From contig VZQC01007129.1 in NCBI GenBank assembly GCA_009823505.1, positions 1,900,178-1,964,177 of the forward strand: DNA of 64,000 nucleotides, written 5' to 3'. Under the pieces are notes generated by a model. It made no database searches. It was not told where the DNA came from and was given only the letters and a program-made list of their open reading frames with translations. Below are positions 11,488 through 21,547 of the stretch, piece after piece. The DNA comes from Rhizomys pruinosus (taxonomy: Eukaryota > Chordata > Mammalia > Rodentia > Spalacidae). How positions within the stretch are numbered: the first letter of the stretch is position 1; every line of letters begins with the position of its first letter. Made by a program: the position numbers and the translations under genes.

Positions 11488-11908
11488 ATGGGCTTCTCCT
11501 TGCCTGTATTGCAATGTGAGTCCTAAATGCCTCTTCACTGTGTTGAAGGCTTGTTATGCTTGCCTCCTTCAGATGCCTTTTCATAATCCCAGTTGCAGGG
11601 GGCAGGGGGGCTCTTCAGCCTGCACCCTGGTACCTTCTGCTGGCCTCAGGAGATCTCAGATCTCAAGAGTCACACAAGCCCACCTTTAATACCAGCTGAG
11701 AGGATAACTCTGCCCCCACAGCCACAAAATCCAATCAAGCTAAAGACCACACCTTTAATCCCAGCTGGGAGGATAACTCCAATCCCACAGCCACAAATGC
11801 CAATAAAGCCAAAAACAGTTTGATTAAGGGATCAACAATCTGCTTTGCTGAAGCACCCAGTTCCTAACTGTCTCCTGCTCTTCCTTCCACTGGCCTCAGG
11901 AGATCTTG
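11488..11908 (-). promoter_or_regulatory. L1-1 5' UTR with direct repeats (promoter region)
   Basis: GGCCTCAGGAGATCT occurs at 11642 and again at 11892, a spacing of 250 bp, suggesting a full monomer plus the edge of a second. Nested inside, a block starting CACCTTTAAT(A/C)CCAGCTG occurs at 11681 and 11750 (69-bp period). Rodent L1 5' UTRs are known to be built of tandem promoter monomers; this layout fits that, with a 5' truncation at the target duplication. Confidence 0.6.
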
Positions 11909-11920
11909 AACAGTCCTTTT
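11909..11920. repeat. Target duplication of L1-1, right copy
   Basis: Exact repeat of 6353-6364 (AACAGTCCTTTT). Confidence 0.85.
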
Positions 11921-12190
11921 ACATTAGAGGGAGGGCATACTGTTAGACCATTTCACAAGGTCAACACTGTGGCTCCCGGGTCCAAGAGAACCACTGCCAC
12001 TATTCATAAGAGGCAAGCTGTCTTTGTCAAATCAAAGTCCTTATTTAAATGACCTATGTTATGTTCACCAGGTCCCCTGACCCAAATCAGTGCCTTCATG
12101 CAGATTGATTGTCTTGCCAACTGGGAGGCTCAGGGCTGCTGTCTCAAGCAAGACTTGCTTTAATTGTTCAAAGGCTCACCCACAGGTTAG
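11921..12190 (-). pseudogene. ERV-A pol remnant: RT connection and start of RNase H
   Basis: Minus-strand translation of 12130-12190 gives 'AFEQLKQVLLETAALSLP', the conserved end of the class I retroviral RT connection. Further downstream a degenerate 'LDLTKTACLL' / 'TVLTL' stretch matches the 'LDP-ASGWP...LTFGQ' part of pol. Stops are present. It breaks at the L1-1 target site. Confidence 0.75.
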
Positions 12191-12800
12191 TGTTCTCCAA
12201 TATAAACATGACCTTCTCCTCTGTGCCTTGACTGAGGAAGTCTCTGAAGAGAGCAGGAATGCCCTCTCAATTTCCCAGGAAAGGGAGCTCTTAGGTTCCA
12301 AGATCTAAGACTCAGCTGTCTCAGACTTCAATAAAATATTTGAGCTTGACTCTGTCTGAAGAAAACATGATATTCAGGGATGATGGATTATTTTCCCCTT
12401 TCTCCTTACTGAGACTTCAGACAGTTGAGACATATCCTGGGTATCACAAGATTTTGCCAAATATGGGTTCTTGGATATACAGAAATAGCTTTTCCCTTAT
12501 ACAAACTGGCACAAATTACCCATTCTGTGTGAACCCACCTCCTAACATGAAGCATAAAGGGAACCACTGTTGATGCCATAGTTCCTTCAAACAGAATCAA
12601 GTTCAAACACTGTACTAAAGCCTGACAAAGCTGAGTCTTAGATCTCAAAATCTTGAAGTCTCTCTTTGCTAGGAAATTGAGGATGGCCTCACTGCCCTCT
12701 TGAGTGGCTTCTCCAGTCAAGGCACAGAGGGGATGGCCACTCTATATAGTGTTATATACTGTATAACACCAACTTGTGGGTGAGAGACCAGAGGCTTTTT

Positions 12801-13036
12801 TTTTTTTTTAAATTTCTGTATGTGTATGAATGTACTGTCTGCATGCAGGTCTGTGCACCTGTGTCGTGCAATGCCGCGGAGGTCAGAAGAGGGTCTCAGA
12901 TTCCCCTGGAACTGGAGTTCTCCTGGAATTGGAGTTTCAGACGGTTCTCGATCGCCATGTGGGTGCTGGGGATCGAACCTGGGTCCTCTGTAAGAGCGGT
13001 CGGCGCTCTTAACCTCTAGGCCATCTCTCCAGTCCC
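12801..13036 (-). repeat. B2-like SINE with 17-bp target duplication
   Basis: Full-length minus-strand copy containing the internal 'GGAACTGGAGTT' / 'GGAATTGGAGTT' duplication. Flanked by GAGACCAGAGGCTTTTT at 12784-12800 and 13037-13053. Confidence 0.95.
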
Positions 13037-13213
13037 GAGACCAGAGGCTTTTTAAGGCCTTGGGCAGCATAGTCCAGGTTAATTGGGCAGATTGAATTAA
13101 AGGATCTTCAAAAGCAGACCGATACTGGGAGTCAGTGGAGAGGGATATGCAAAAGAAGGCAACCTTTAAATCCAGGACAGTGAATGATTTGTTTCCTTTA
13201 GGAATTTGGGTCA

Positions 13214-13369
13214 GCCGGGCATGGTGGTGCATGCCTTTAATCCTAGCACTTGGGAGGCAGAGGCAGGCTAATCTTTGTCAGTTCAAGGCCAGCTTGGTCT
13301 ACAGAGTGAGTTCCAGGACAGCTGGGGCTACAGGGAGACCCTGTCTCGAAAAGACCAAAAAAAAAAAAA
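13214..13369 (+). repeat. B1 SINE with target duplication
   Basis: 7SL-derived B1 starting GCCGGGCATGGTGGTGCA and ending in an A-run. Flanked by GGAATTTGGGTCA at 13201-13213 and 13370-13382. Inserted in ERV-A RT. Confidence 0.95.
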
Positions 13370-13544
13370 GGAATTTGGGTCAACAAAGTATAAGGCTCAG
13401 GGACCACCAGGAGGATAGAAACCACAGCTCATGGAGGAGTCAAAAATCCTGCACTTTCCTCCATTCTCTACTGGGTTTCTGGACCTTCAGTATTGGGGTT
13501 TTATAAGAACTATTACAAGGTTTCAAGAGACCCTGAGATTTAAA

Positions 13545-13733
13545 ATTTTTTATTTTAATTTTTTATATGTATGAGTGTTTTACCTGCATGTATGCTAGTG
13601 TGCTCATATCATATGATACACAGAGGGTCCAGAAGAGGGTGTTGGATTCCCTTGGAACTGGAGTTCTCCTGGAATTGGAGTTTCAGATGGTTCTTGGCCT
13701 CCATGTGGGTGCTGGGGATCGAACTCGGGTCCT
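13545..13733 (-). repeat. B2-like SINE, head missing
   Basis: Minus-strand SINE body ('GGTCCAGAAGAGGGTG', 'GGAACTGGAGTTCTCC', 'GGGGATCGAACTCGGGTC'). It is cut where the palindrome begins at 13736, losing the 5' head. The break suggests that the palindrome's formation removed or displaced this end. Confidence 0.85.
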
Positions 13734-13777
13734 TTATGCCAGAAGACCTGACTCACCTTCTAAAAACAGATAGTTTT

Positions 13778-14801
13778 TTGAGTGGGAGGAAACCTTCACC
13801 GCAGATACATCTGACAAAGCATTGATTTCCAGAATATATAAACTACTCAAAAAACAAAGAAAGAAGAAAACAAATGACCTGCTCAATAGATGGAGCAAAG
13901 AACTGAACAGAGACTTCACAAGTGAGGAATTAGAGATGTCTGAGAAACACCTCAAGAACTGTTCAACATCACTAATCATTAAGGAAATGCAAATGAAAAC
14001 CACTTTAAGATATCATCTTACTCCAATAAGACTGGCTAGGATCAAGAAAACAAATGATACCAAGTGCTGGAGAGGTTGTGGGGAAAGGGGAACACTCATC
14101 CACTGCTGGTGGGAATGTAAACTCGTACAGCCACTATGGAAAGCAGTGTGGAGAACCCTTGGAAGACTTGGAATGAACTTGCCACCCGACCCAGCCATAC
14201 CACTCCTGGGCATGTACCCTCAAGACTTACGCCACCACAGAGATACATGCACGGCCATGTTTATTGCAGCTCTCTTCACAATAGCAAGGAGCTGGAACCA
14301 ACCTAAATGCCCCTCAACTGACGAGTGGATAGAGAAAATGTGGTACATCTACACAATGGAGTTCTATGCAGCAGTAAAGAAAGACGACATCACGAGCTTT
14401 GCAGGAAAATGGCTGGAGCTAGAGGACATCATGCTGAGTGAAGTAACACAGTCCCAGAAAAACAAACGACGAATGGTATCCCTCATCTGTGGATGCTAGT
14501 GCCAATTACCCAATTGTAAGTATTTCTTGTATAGGGCCCCCTGAGCTTTTGTCCAAAGCAGTTGGGCATAACGCATTTTGGAAACAACAACAACAACAGA
14601 AAAGACTGCATCAAAGAACTGACTGAAACAGTGAACTTCTGCTCAAAACAGTCAACTTCCCCATGGAAAATATTGAGAATGACTAAGAGATGGAAAGCAT
14701 GTCTGGCAGAATGCATGAGCTCTGGCGGGGTGGGGGAATGAGCGGGAACACGGGTCTAGATTTGTTAAAAATAAATAAATAAAAAAATTTATGTGAAAAA
14801 A
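13778..14801 (+). mobile_element. L1: L1-3: 5'-truncated LINE-1
   Basis: About 1.0 kb plus-strand L1 with the end of ORF2, a 3' UTR and an A-rich tail. A 16-bp target duplication AAAAACAGATAGTTTT lies at 13762-13777 and 14802-14817. The truncation point is within the ORF2 C-terminal region ('[15 protein letters not shown]'). Confidence 0.95.
13822..14499 (+). pseudogene. ORF2: L1-3 ORF2 C-terminal fragment
   Basis: The open frame covers the last about 225 residues of ORF2p. It ends 'SQKNKRRMVSLICGC' and keeps the C-terminal Cys motif complete (C-x3-C-x7-H-x4-C at '[18 protein letters not shown]'). It has no endonuclease or RT domain, so it is a dead 5'-truncated copy. It is useful as an in-window reference for the C-terminus that L1-1 and L1-2 have lost. 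Confidence 0.9.
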
Positions 14802-15099
14802 AAAAACAGATAGTTTTGACCCAATGGGTACAGTAGTTCAATGGTTCCAAGGCAGGCTCTACCATTAATTTCTTTTCAAACAGTGGTAGAGCCTTCCTTG
14901 GAACCATTGAACTAGTGTACCCATTGGGCCAAAACTATCTGTTTTTAGAAGGTGAGTCAGGTTTTCTGGCATAATTAAATAGACATGTGAAAATAAAAGA
15001 TTTCTTCAGTTATAACTAAGACTTGAGAGGAATACCTAGTCACAGGCTGTCCTGAGATGCTCTTTGGGGTTATGCTGGGGGTTAGAGGGGGGATTGGAG

Positions 15100-15200
15100 A
15101 GTTAAAGTGAATAAGTGGCTCTAGTGTCTAGAAGGACAATTGTCTCCCTTAGAACATCAAGGTCACCCAGGCTTCTTGAAGGTAATGGTGATCTGAGCTG
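15100..15200 (-). pseudogene. ERV-A protease remnant
   Basis: Minus-strand frames across 15119-15172 give pieces such as 'EAWVTL' and, in another frame, 'LLDTRATYSL', which matches the retroviral aspartic protease active-site block (D-T/S-G) with Gly changed to Arg. It lies between the gag NC-like piece and RT, the expected order. Short and frameshifted. Confidence 0.5.
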
Positions 15201-15349
15201 TAGGAGACAGGGAAGAACACCCTAAGGACTCCTTAGCCCTGCTGGACCATTGGTTGGGAAAGTCTAGACTCAGAAACCTTTCCTTTTGGGGAGAGTCTGC
15301 CCTCTAATGATCTCAGTACAGACAGGGCAATACTGTGGTGGTTTCCTCT

Positions 15350-16263
15350 GCTTATAAAGAAGTCTCTCTTGAAGAGCTCTGATTGCTTATAGCTGTAGCA
15401 CTGAGCTGGACAAGCCTCCTGGAGACTCTTAAGTCTATACAGCTGTAGTGCAGCCACTAATGCTGTGCTGTACCTTTCTCTTTTTAAAAATATCTCCTCT
15501 CCACCGGGCATGGTGGTGCATACCTTTAATCCCAGCACTCAGGAGGCAGAGATAGGTGGATCTCTGTGGGTTTAAGGCCGGCCTGGTCTACAGAGCGAGC
15601 TCCAGGCCACCTGGTACTAAAAGGGAGACCCTGTCTCAAAAAATACCAAAAAAAAGCGTAAAACCAAAACTACCTCCTCTCCTCACCTAGCGGGTCTTCT
15701 TCTGATTTTGATTAGAAAAACCCAAGGTGGTGACCTTCAGATTACATATGGTACTCTTTGGTCCAATGGTCAGAGAGTTTTCTTTTGACTTTGTTTTTTC
15801 TTAATATCTGGGGTTAACTGAGTTATAAATTTGTCTTTCAAAGTTAATTTTCCCTCCACTGAACTAGGAGATAAAAAAAGTATATTTAAACAGAGCCTCC
15901 CTCAATCATTCTAGAAATGTGGAGGTTCTCCTTAGGGCCCTAGACTATCATTAGTGATTTAGAGTAGTTAAAGGGTTTTCCCTGGATCTCTTTAGTTCTT
16001 CATGATACATAACTAGATGCACTTCCTCCACTGTTCTCCGAGATAGCAATCAGAGTCCTCCTTTCAGACCTCCAGGACTACTTCTTATAGACTTTGGGGG
16101 AAGGTTTTCTCTTCAGAGTTTTGATCATGTGCAGAGTCATATGATGTAGAAGGTCCCCAAAGGTCTTTGCTTCCTGTAAGATGACCTGCTTCTCTAATCT
16201 AGTAAGAGTTTGATTCAAAAGCAGCATTGCATCCTCACAGTTTAAGTCAAAAAACTGTGGCAA
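15350..16263 (-). pseudogene. ERV-A gag remnant (capsid end and nucleocapsid)
   Basis: At 16078-16263 the minus strand reads 'DAMLLLNQTLTRLEKQVILQ', closely resembling the C-terminal capsid region of class I ERV gag. At 15357-15416 it reads 'CYSYKQSELFKRDF', a decayed CCHC zinc knuckle (His and the last Cys are lost). A B1 (15502-15655) interrupts the gene. The order gag, protease, RT, RNase H along the minus strand supports one provirus. Confidence 0.65.
15502..15655 (+). repeat. B1 SINE
   Basis: Plus-strand B1 beginning 'CCGGGCATGGTGGTGCATAC' and ending in an A-run. Inserted within ERV-A gag. Confidence 0.9.
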
Positions 16264-16440
16264 AACTCTAGAAAGTTTTCAACATACTAGTCAGGGTCAT
16301 TGCCAGATTCCTTTTTTTTTCTGTTTTATGTCTGATAGAGGAAAAAAAGGATATTTGTGGAGCCAGGTCGACATTATATTTCCTATGGAGGGAGAAGTGA
16401 TACTGAGGTGCATTCCATTAGAGGTAGAAGCACTCAGGAG

Positions 16441-16570
16441 AGGGAGAGAGTGCAGATAGGGACAGCAGAATGGCTCAGGAGAAACTGGCAAGGAAGCCTG
16501 GGGAGAGGGAGAGAGTGCAGATAGGGAGGGCAGAATGGCCCAGGAGAAACTGGCAAGGAAGCCTCAGTTC
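16441..16570. repeat. 65-bp tandem duplication in ERV-A gag region
   Basis: AGGGAGAGAGTGCAGATAGG starts at 16441 and 16506; the two 65-bp units differ at only a few positions. On the minus strand the repeats are Pro/Ser/Leu rich. Confidence 0.9.
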
Positions 16571-17099
16571 CCTTATTGGTAGGAAGAGATTGGGTCCTAA
16601 AGGCATTAGCTTTGCAGGCTACCACAGCTACTTACGAGTGCATCAGTTTTGCAGTATTTGCAAAGAATAGGATTGTGTAACAGGGGAAGAAGCCTGGACA
16701 TAGGAGACCAAGGACCATGTTCCAATTTTATGGCAGAGCAGTTGTAACTACAGGATTGTATTGTCATTGATACTTTTCTCAAGAGACTAGATTTCTCTTT
16801 CATCCAGCTTATTCATCCAGGCTGAGGTGCAGAAAAATACTGGGCAAATTTCTTCAATATCTGAGAAGCAAAGGTGTCCCAATATATCAAGGCAAACTGA
16901 AGAGACGTACAGGCTGAAGATGGTCTATAACCTGTCTGAAAAGAGAGGGGTGTAAAAGTGTGCCTTTAGGTCTTCTCCCATCTTTCTTGAGTTCAAGGAA
17001 TCCCTTAAACCTGTTGGTCATGGATGTGTCAGTGGCCTGAGACTCATGATTAGGGAGGGTTATACCTGTCCTCATTGTCTTCCTTTATTTCCTCTAGAC

Positions 17100-17609
17100 A
17101 TGGTGGTGATCAGCTGCAGATATTCTAATGCCTGTATCTAAGTTGACATGAGCCTGCAGTTGAGAGCTAGCTTCCTGAAAGAGTCAATGATTTTCTATGC
17201 CACATGAGATGACCTAATTGTTCTAAATGCCTATTTATGCCATCCTGTCCAGTCTCCTTGAACTTAGGACCCATGCAGTAATTTTTCTGTCTATATAAAG
17301 CAGTTTAGGTTCTAGGCCTGTTAACAGTGGCCCCACTAACCCATATTTCAAGATTGGGCTCTGAAGGAAAACATCCATACTGGGATTCTAGAATCAGTGG
17401 GGAGCTGGTAAGAATTAAAATGAGCTAGTGACACAGATCCCTTATCTCTAAACTGGAGCAGAAGCTTAGAGAAAATGTTAGTCTTCTGAAAGAGACAAGA
17501 GGGACACACCATCGAGTTGTTTCTCATCGATGTTAGAAGAGAGCACCTTCCAACAATATCTCTTCTAGAAGTTCTATGAAGAGATCAACCCATTCGATAA
17601 GGCAATTTT
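17100..17609 (-). other. Probable ERV-A 5' gag/leader region, no clear gene
   Basis: No recognisable domain or SINE. It lies between gag remnants and the possible 5' end of ERV-A, so it is probably decayed matrix/leader sequence. This is inferred only from position. Confidence 0.3.
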
Positions 17610-17610
17610 C

Positions 17611-17850
17611 TTTTTTTTTTTAAGAACATTTTTTAAATTTATTTTTTTTTATGTGTATGAATGTACTGTCTGCATGTAGGTTGGTGCACCCATGTCCTGC
17701 AATGCTGCAGAGGTCAGAAGAGGGCGTTGGATTCTCCTGGAACTGGAGTTAAGGACGGTTCTCAGCTGCCATGTGTCTGTTGGGGATCGAACCCTGGTCC
17801 TCTGCAAGAGCAATCGGTGCTCTTAACAGATAGGCCATCTCTCCAGCCCC
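17611..17850 (-). repeat. B2-like SINE
   Basis: Minus-strand full-length SINE with a T-rich tail at left and the head 'GGGGCTGGAGAGATGG' at right. A short flanking match ATAAGGCA occurs on both sides (near 17598 and 17852). Confidence 0.9.
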
Positions 17851-18430
17851 CTATAAGGCATCTATGCCATTTTCAAAAGAAAGAGGGAAAAGACCTCTTC
17901 CTACACCTCAGCATGTCATCGGAGGCTAGGTCTACCCTCAGAATTTTCCAGGGATGCCAGGACCCTTTCAGACATATTCGGTTTGTCCGGGGTCTTACTT
18001 CAGCCTCTCGTGTTAGGGAAACTTTAGTTTATCCAGGATTTTACTTTGGCCCCTCATGATAGGAAGATTTTTACTAAAGGAAACTGGATCAAAATGAGAC
18101 GAATATTCTCTAAACCAATGGTAGAGGGGGGTTGATCAAGTTCGCATAGCAAACCTGAGTCTTAAGCCTGGCAATTGTGCTAGTTGCTTTTAAGTGGTTG
18201 TGGGCCTTGGTGTTTTTATTCAAAAAAGGGGTAGGTGGGATGTGGAGAGTCTGACCAGAGAAAGGAGGATAAGGATCATTTTAATAACCCTTCTGTAAAA
18301 TCCCAGATGATCACCCAGCTAATGTTATACTTTCTTCTCTACAGTGTTCTTTGAACAATGACGAGTGAACATAGCAAGGAAGATTTTAGTTAACAAAAGA
18401 GAAAGCTTTTGAAACTAAGAGGAGTACGAA
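17851..18430 (-). mobile_element. Possible ERV-A 5' leader/LTR end
   Basis: On the minus strand, two similar 30-bp blocks occur at about 18030-18060 and 17980-18010 (GAGGGGCCAAAGTAAAATCC and GAGAGGCTGAAGTAAGACCC). A minus-strand AATAAA lies near 18220. This is where the 5' LTR of ERV-A would be expected, but I could not match it to the left-hand LTR-like region. Confidence 0.25.
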
Positions 18431-18445
18431 TGAAGAGGCTGGGTT

Positions 18446-18915
18446 TGGTTTTTTTAATTTATTTTTTGTATATATATAATATTATATATAAATATATAAT
18501 ATAAATATATATAGTATATTACATATATTTTGTACAAGATTATGTTACAAATCAAATATGGACCTGTGTCCCCCTCCCAATCTCCCCACCCTACCAGATT
18601 CACCATTTCAGTCAGTTGTTTGATGCAGTCTTTTCTGTTGTTAGTGTTGTTGCTCTTTCCAATATGCATCACTCCCAACAATAAATATTTAAAACTAGGT
18701 TATTGGCAATAGCATCTGCAGATGAGGGATACCATTTGTCATTTGTTTTTCTGGGACCGTGTTACTTCACTTAACATAATATCTTCTAGTTCCATCCATT
18801 TACCTGCAAATCTCATGATTTTGTCTTTTTTTTTTTTTTACTGCTGCATAGACTCCATTGTGTAGATGTACCTCATTTTCTCTATACACTCCTCAGTTGA
18901 GGGATATTTTGGTTG
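18446..18915 (-). mobile_element. L1 3' end with AT-rich tail
   Basis: Minus-strand L1: the ORF2 terminus (18840-18915) and the 3' UTR with a GA-rich block near 18570, then an AT-rich microsatellite (18464-18535) that probably grew from the A-tail. It is truncated on its 5' side at about 18915. Confidence 0.9.
18464..18535. repeat. AT-rich simple repeat
   Basis: TATATAATATTATATAAATA-type low-complexity sequence at the L1 3' end. Confidence 0.9.
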
Positions 18916-19725
18916 TGTTCCTCCCATTGAACCAGCCTTGATTTTAATTAGAGAGTTGTTGATTGCCCCCCAATACAAAAATGCCACTACTGTACCAATA
19001 GTGACAGTTTGCTGGGCCAGTTGTTGTTTTTTAGGGTTTACAGCTGGGTAGGACCATTGATTAGGTGCTTCTTTGGCAGATTTCATAATATCCTCTGAAG
19101 CCTGAAGAGGAAGAGGAAGGAGGTTTCCAGGTCAGTTCCAGCTCCATTGTTCCAAATCCTGTGTCTGAAGTAGGTCCTGTCTTTAGCAGTAGAGTCTTCC
19201 CTTCAAGTTCTGGGAGGCAATCAAGGGCTATAGCAATAGCCTGTGTTCTTTTGTGAGTCTCTTGGACTACCCTAACTAATAACTCAAAGGGAAGTTTATC
19301 CTGCCTGGCACTCTGTCTTTTTGTTATTATATAGCTGTCAGCTATGCACATGCACTCATGTGTCTATTGTAGGTGTATTTTTCAGTAGGCTTTTGAACAA
19401 ATACAGTTCTCTCTGTTTTTTCATACCATCTAAGCATTATTTATCTTTTCTCTCACTCTTCCTGTATAACCCTCATTACTCCCTCCATGGTTAAAGTTAT
19501 GGCCCCTGTCTTCAACGGGGGGAGTTAAAAAGTTATTTCTCTATTTCCCCTTTCTTCTACTATCCCCCTCTCTCAAGCTCCTTCTTCCCTTTTATTCACA
19601 TAGTTCCTTTCCATTTTTCCTGGGTCCTGCAGTTATATTAAGATATATACTCACATCTATTATACATACCTGATGTGTGCCAAGAGCTCCACATGCTTTA
19701 TTTATTTACTTACTTACTTACTTAT
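18916..19725. other. Unassigned stretch
   Basis: Minus-strand frames at 18910-19351 are open for up to about 96 residues, but I could not assign them to a family. They could be decayed retroviral sequence. A TTAC/ACTT simple repeat lies at 19706-19724. Confidence 0.4.
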
Positions 19726-19878
19726 GGTCTTTTGAGACAGGATCTCCCTGTAGCCACAGCTAGCCATAGCTGGAATTCAGTATGTAAAACAGGCTGGCCT
19801 CACTATCATAGATATCCACCCACGTCTATCTCGTGAGTGCCGGTATTAAAGGTGTGCACCACAACATTGGCTGTATGC
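19726..19878 (-). repeat. Old B1 SINE
   Basis: Diverged minus-strand B1 ('TTTTGAGACAGGATCTCCCT' ... 'GGTATTAAAGGTGTGCACCA'). Confidence 0.85.
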
Positions 19879-21120
19879 TTAATTTGGGTATTGAATTAAT
19901 TCTAGGTTATATTTACCATTTCACATTAGACTGTTAAACTTAATGAGATTAAATAATATAGTAGTTTTATTTGTCTTTTTACCTTTCATGTTTTGGTTAG
20001 TTGTAGCCAACCTGAATTAGAAAATGTTGAATTGAAAATTCCGAAATAAGCAATTCATAAGGTTTAAATTTTGTGCTTTTTTTCAATAGTGTGATGAATC
20101 TTGCATCAGCCACGATTTGAATTACATCTTCCTCGGGTATCACTATACTCTATATGCTTGCTAGCCACCCACAGTGTCTCAGTGGCTCACTGGATGCAGT
20201 AATATCATAGTGCTTATGTTCAGATAACACATGTTAGCATAATACTATGTCACAGTTATGTCTGTATCATTAACCTCACTTCATCCCATCATCTCATGTC
20301 ATCACAAGAAGAGTTAATATAGTTCATTAAGATAAGAGACACAGAGAGACACAGCCATACTAATTTTATTGTGGTATGTTGTCATAATTATTCAGTTTGA
20401 TTAAAAATTGTTAATAATATCTTATACTTAATTCATAAATTAAACTCTATCATAGGTACGTATGGATAGGAAAAAACCAAAGCATATATAGAGCTCATCA
20501 CTCTCTGTGGTTTCAGGGAAAGACTGTAGGTTCTTGAAATATATACCTCACAGATAAAGAGAGGCTACTGCAGTCATGAGTGTCACACCAACTCCAGTGT
20601 CGTCTGTGTGAGCATAAAAACGGATGAAGGAGATATGAGTCTCACGAGACTAGGCTCCCTGGTGGTCAGTGACAGAGTACCCGGGCTCAGCTTCTAAGAT
20701 CATGATGCATTACAAAGATGTTATGCTTCATGAGTGTTGGACTTTGTACATTGTCTTTTGACTCTCTTCCTGAGCTCAGCATAACCTCAGTCCCAGACAA
20801 GGGACAGTTAAACATGCTTAAAAATAATTCAGGCAAACAGAAGCCTCATGAACCTAAGTAAAATCATACAGAGATACAACATCTAAAGGCTCCTTTGTCC
20901 TAAAAGTCCCCACAAAGATATTGTAGACATTACACTGAGTGAGATCATAGGTTAGTTACTAATAATAAAAGTGTCCTTCCAAACTTAATAACAATAAGAC
21001 TTAGTCCTTTAAGCAGAAAGCTACATCTAATAAAGTTAGTAAGATAAAGTTTAGCTACAGTTATACATGTTAAAGTGTAACACTTAGTTAAAGGCACATG
21101 GCGGAGATTTCTCCTTTAAG
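19879..21120. other. Stretch without recognised genes
   Basis: AT-rich, with no long coding frame, SINE or L1 match that I can see. It could be part of an old LTR element leading to the LTR-like block that follows. Confidence 0.4.
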
Positions 21121-21547
21121 AGAAACACTGTGTAATTTGTGAAGAGCTAAAAAGCTCCTTTTCCAGGCTTGTGGTTAAAACACAACCTGGAGATAGCAAA
21201 CAACCTGGAGATAACAAACAACCCCAGGAAGGATGAGAAACATCAAATTAAAACTTCAAAAGAAACAAAGACTTTTTATGGTTTGTGAGTCTAAGACTGC
21301 TGTTTTATTGAGACAGTGTAAGCTAAAAACCTACTTTGACTTATCTTGTTAGCCTTGTAAATCCAGCTGTAAAAAGCCCTTTGTTCCCGAGGGAATGCAA
21401 ATCTCCTGCCTGTGTTACCTGCCTGTCAGCTCGACCCTTCCCCCTCTCCTGCCTGTGTTACTTGCCTGTTATAAAAACTTAACTTGATTTCAGTAAAGAC
21501 GCACTAGATCCAAAACTCTCTCTGGTGTCACGTCCAGTTATTTTTTG
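21121..21547 (+). mobile_element. Possible solo LTR
   Basis: It has U3-like tandem duplications: CAACCTGGAGATA at 21183 and 21201, and TCCTGCCTGTGTTAC at 21404 and 21447. These are followed by TATAAAA at 21470-21476 and an AGTAAA possible poly(A) signal at 21493, which is promoter-plus-R/U5 architecture. LTR ends and a target duplication were not identified. Confidence 0.4.

Larger units (their letters stand above)
6365..11908 (-). mobile_element. L1: L1-1: nearly full-length LINE-1
   Basis: About 5.5 kb in minus orientation: 5' UTR (11488-11908) with direct repeats, ORF1 (10356-11487, frameshifted), ORF2 (6673-10314), and a 3' UTR (about 6365-6550) with a CAA-rich stretch. An exact 12-bp target duplication flanks it. 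The 3' UTR is shorter than in L1-3: it ends soon after the AACAACAACAACAG run, with only a seven-base A stretch. L1 encodes an RNA-binding chaperone (ORF1p) and an endonuclease/reverse transcriptase (ORF2p), and copies itself by target-primed reverse transcription. This copy is young in sequence but not intact. Confidence 0.95.
12600..13544 (-). pseudogene. ERV-A pol remnant: reverse transcriptase
   Basis: Three minus-strand blocks in the right order: 'TPILKVQKPSREWRKVQDF' (13383-13520), 'FTVLDLKVAFFCISL' with 'AQLTWTMLPK' (13055-13200), and 'AILNFLAKRDFKILRSKTQLCQ' (12610-12700, partly quoted in two pieces: 'AILNFLAKRDF' and 'KILRSKTQLCQ'). These are hallmark class I endogenous retrovirus RT segments. 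The catalytic Asp of 'LDLKDAFF' is Val here, and the YVDD region near 12740-12770 is corrupted, so the enzyme is dead. A B1 (13214-13369) and a B2-like SINE (12801-13036) interrupt it. Confidence 0.8.
13736..14972. repeat. Palindrome (89-bp inverted arms) split by an L1
   Basis: The left arm is 13736-13777 plus 14818-14864 and the right arm is 14884-14972, with a 19-nt loop at 14865-14883. The arms differ at about 4 of 89 positions. The outer ends read TA-TGCCAG ... CTGGCA-TA. L1-3 split the left arm and duplicated 16 bp of it. It could be a palindromic MITE with a TA target duplication (mariner-like) or an hAT-type rodent element, or simply a local inverted duplication; I cannot decide between them. 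Confidence 0.8.

Noticed and set aside
12830..13019. 60-80-residue frames such as 'MYCLHAGLCTCVVQC' recurring at many positions
   Set aside because: They recur in each minus-strand B2-like SINE copy and are SINE translations, not a gene family.
18838..19351. Possible retroviral gene fragment on the minus strand
   Set aside because: Open for about 96 residues but without a recognisable motif; the first part runs into L1 sequence.
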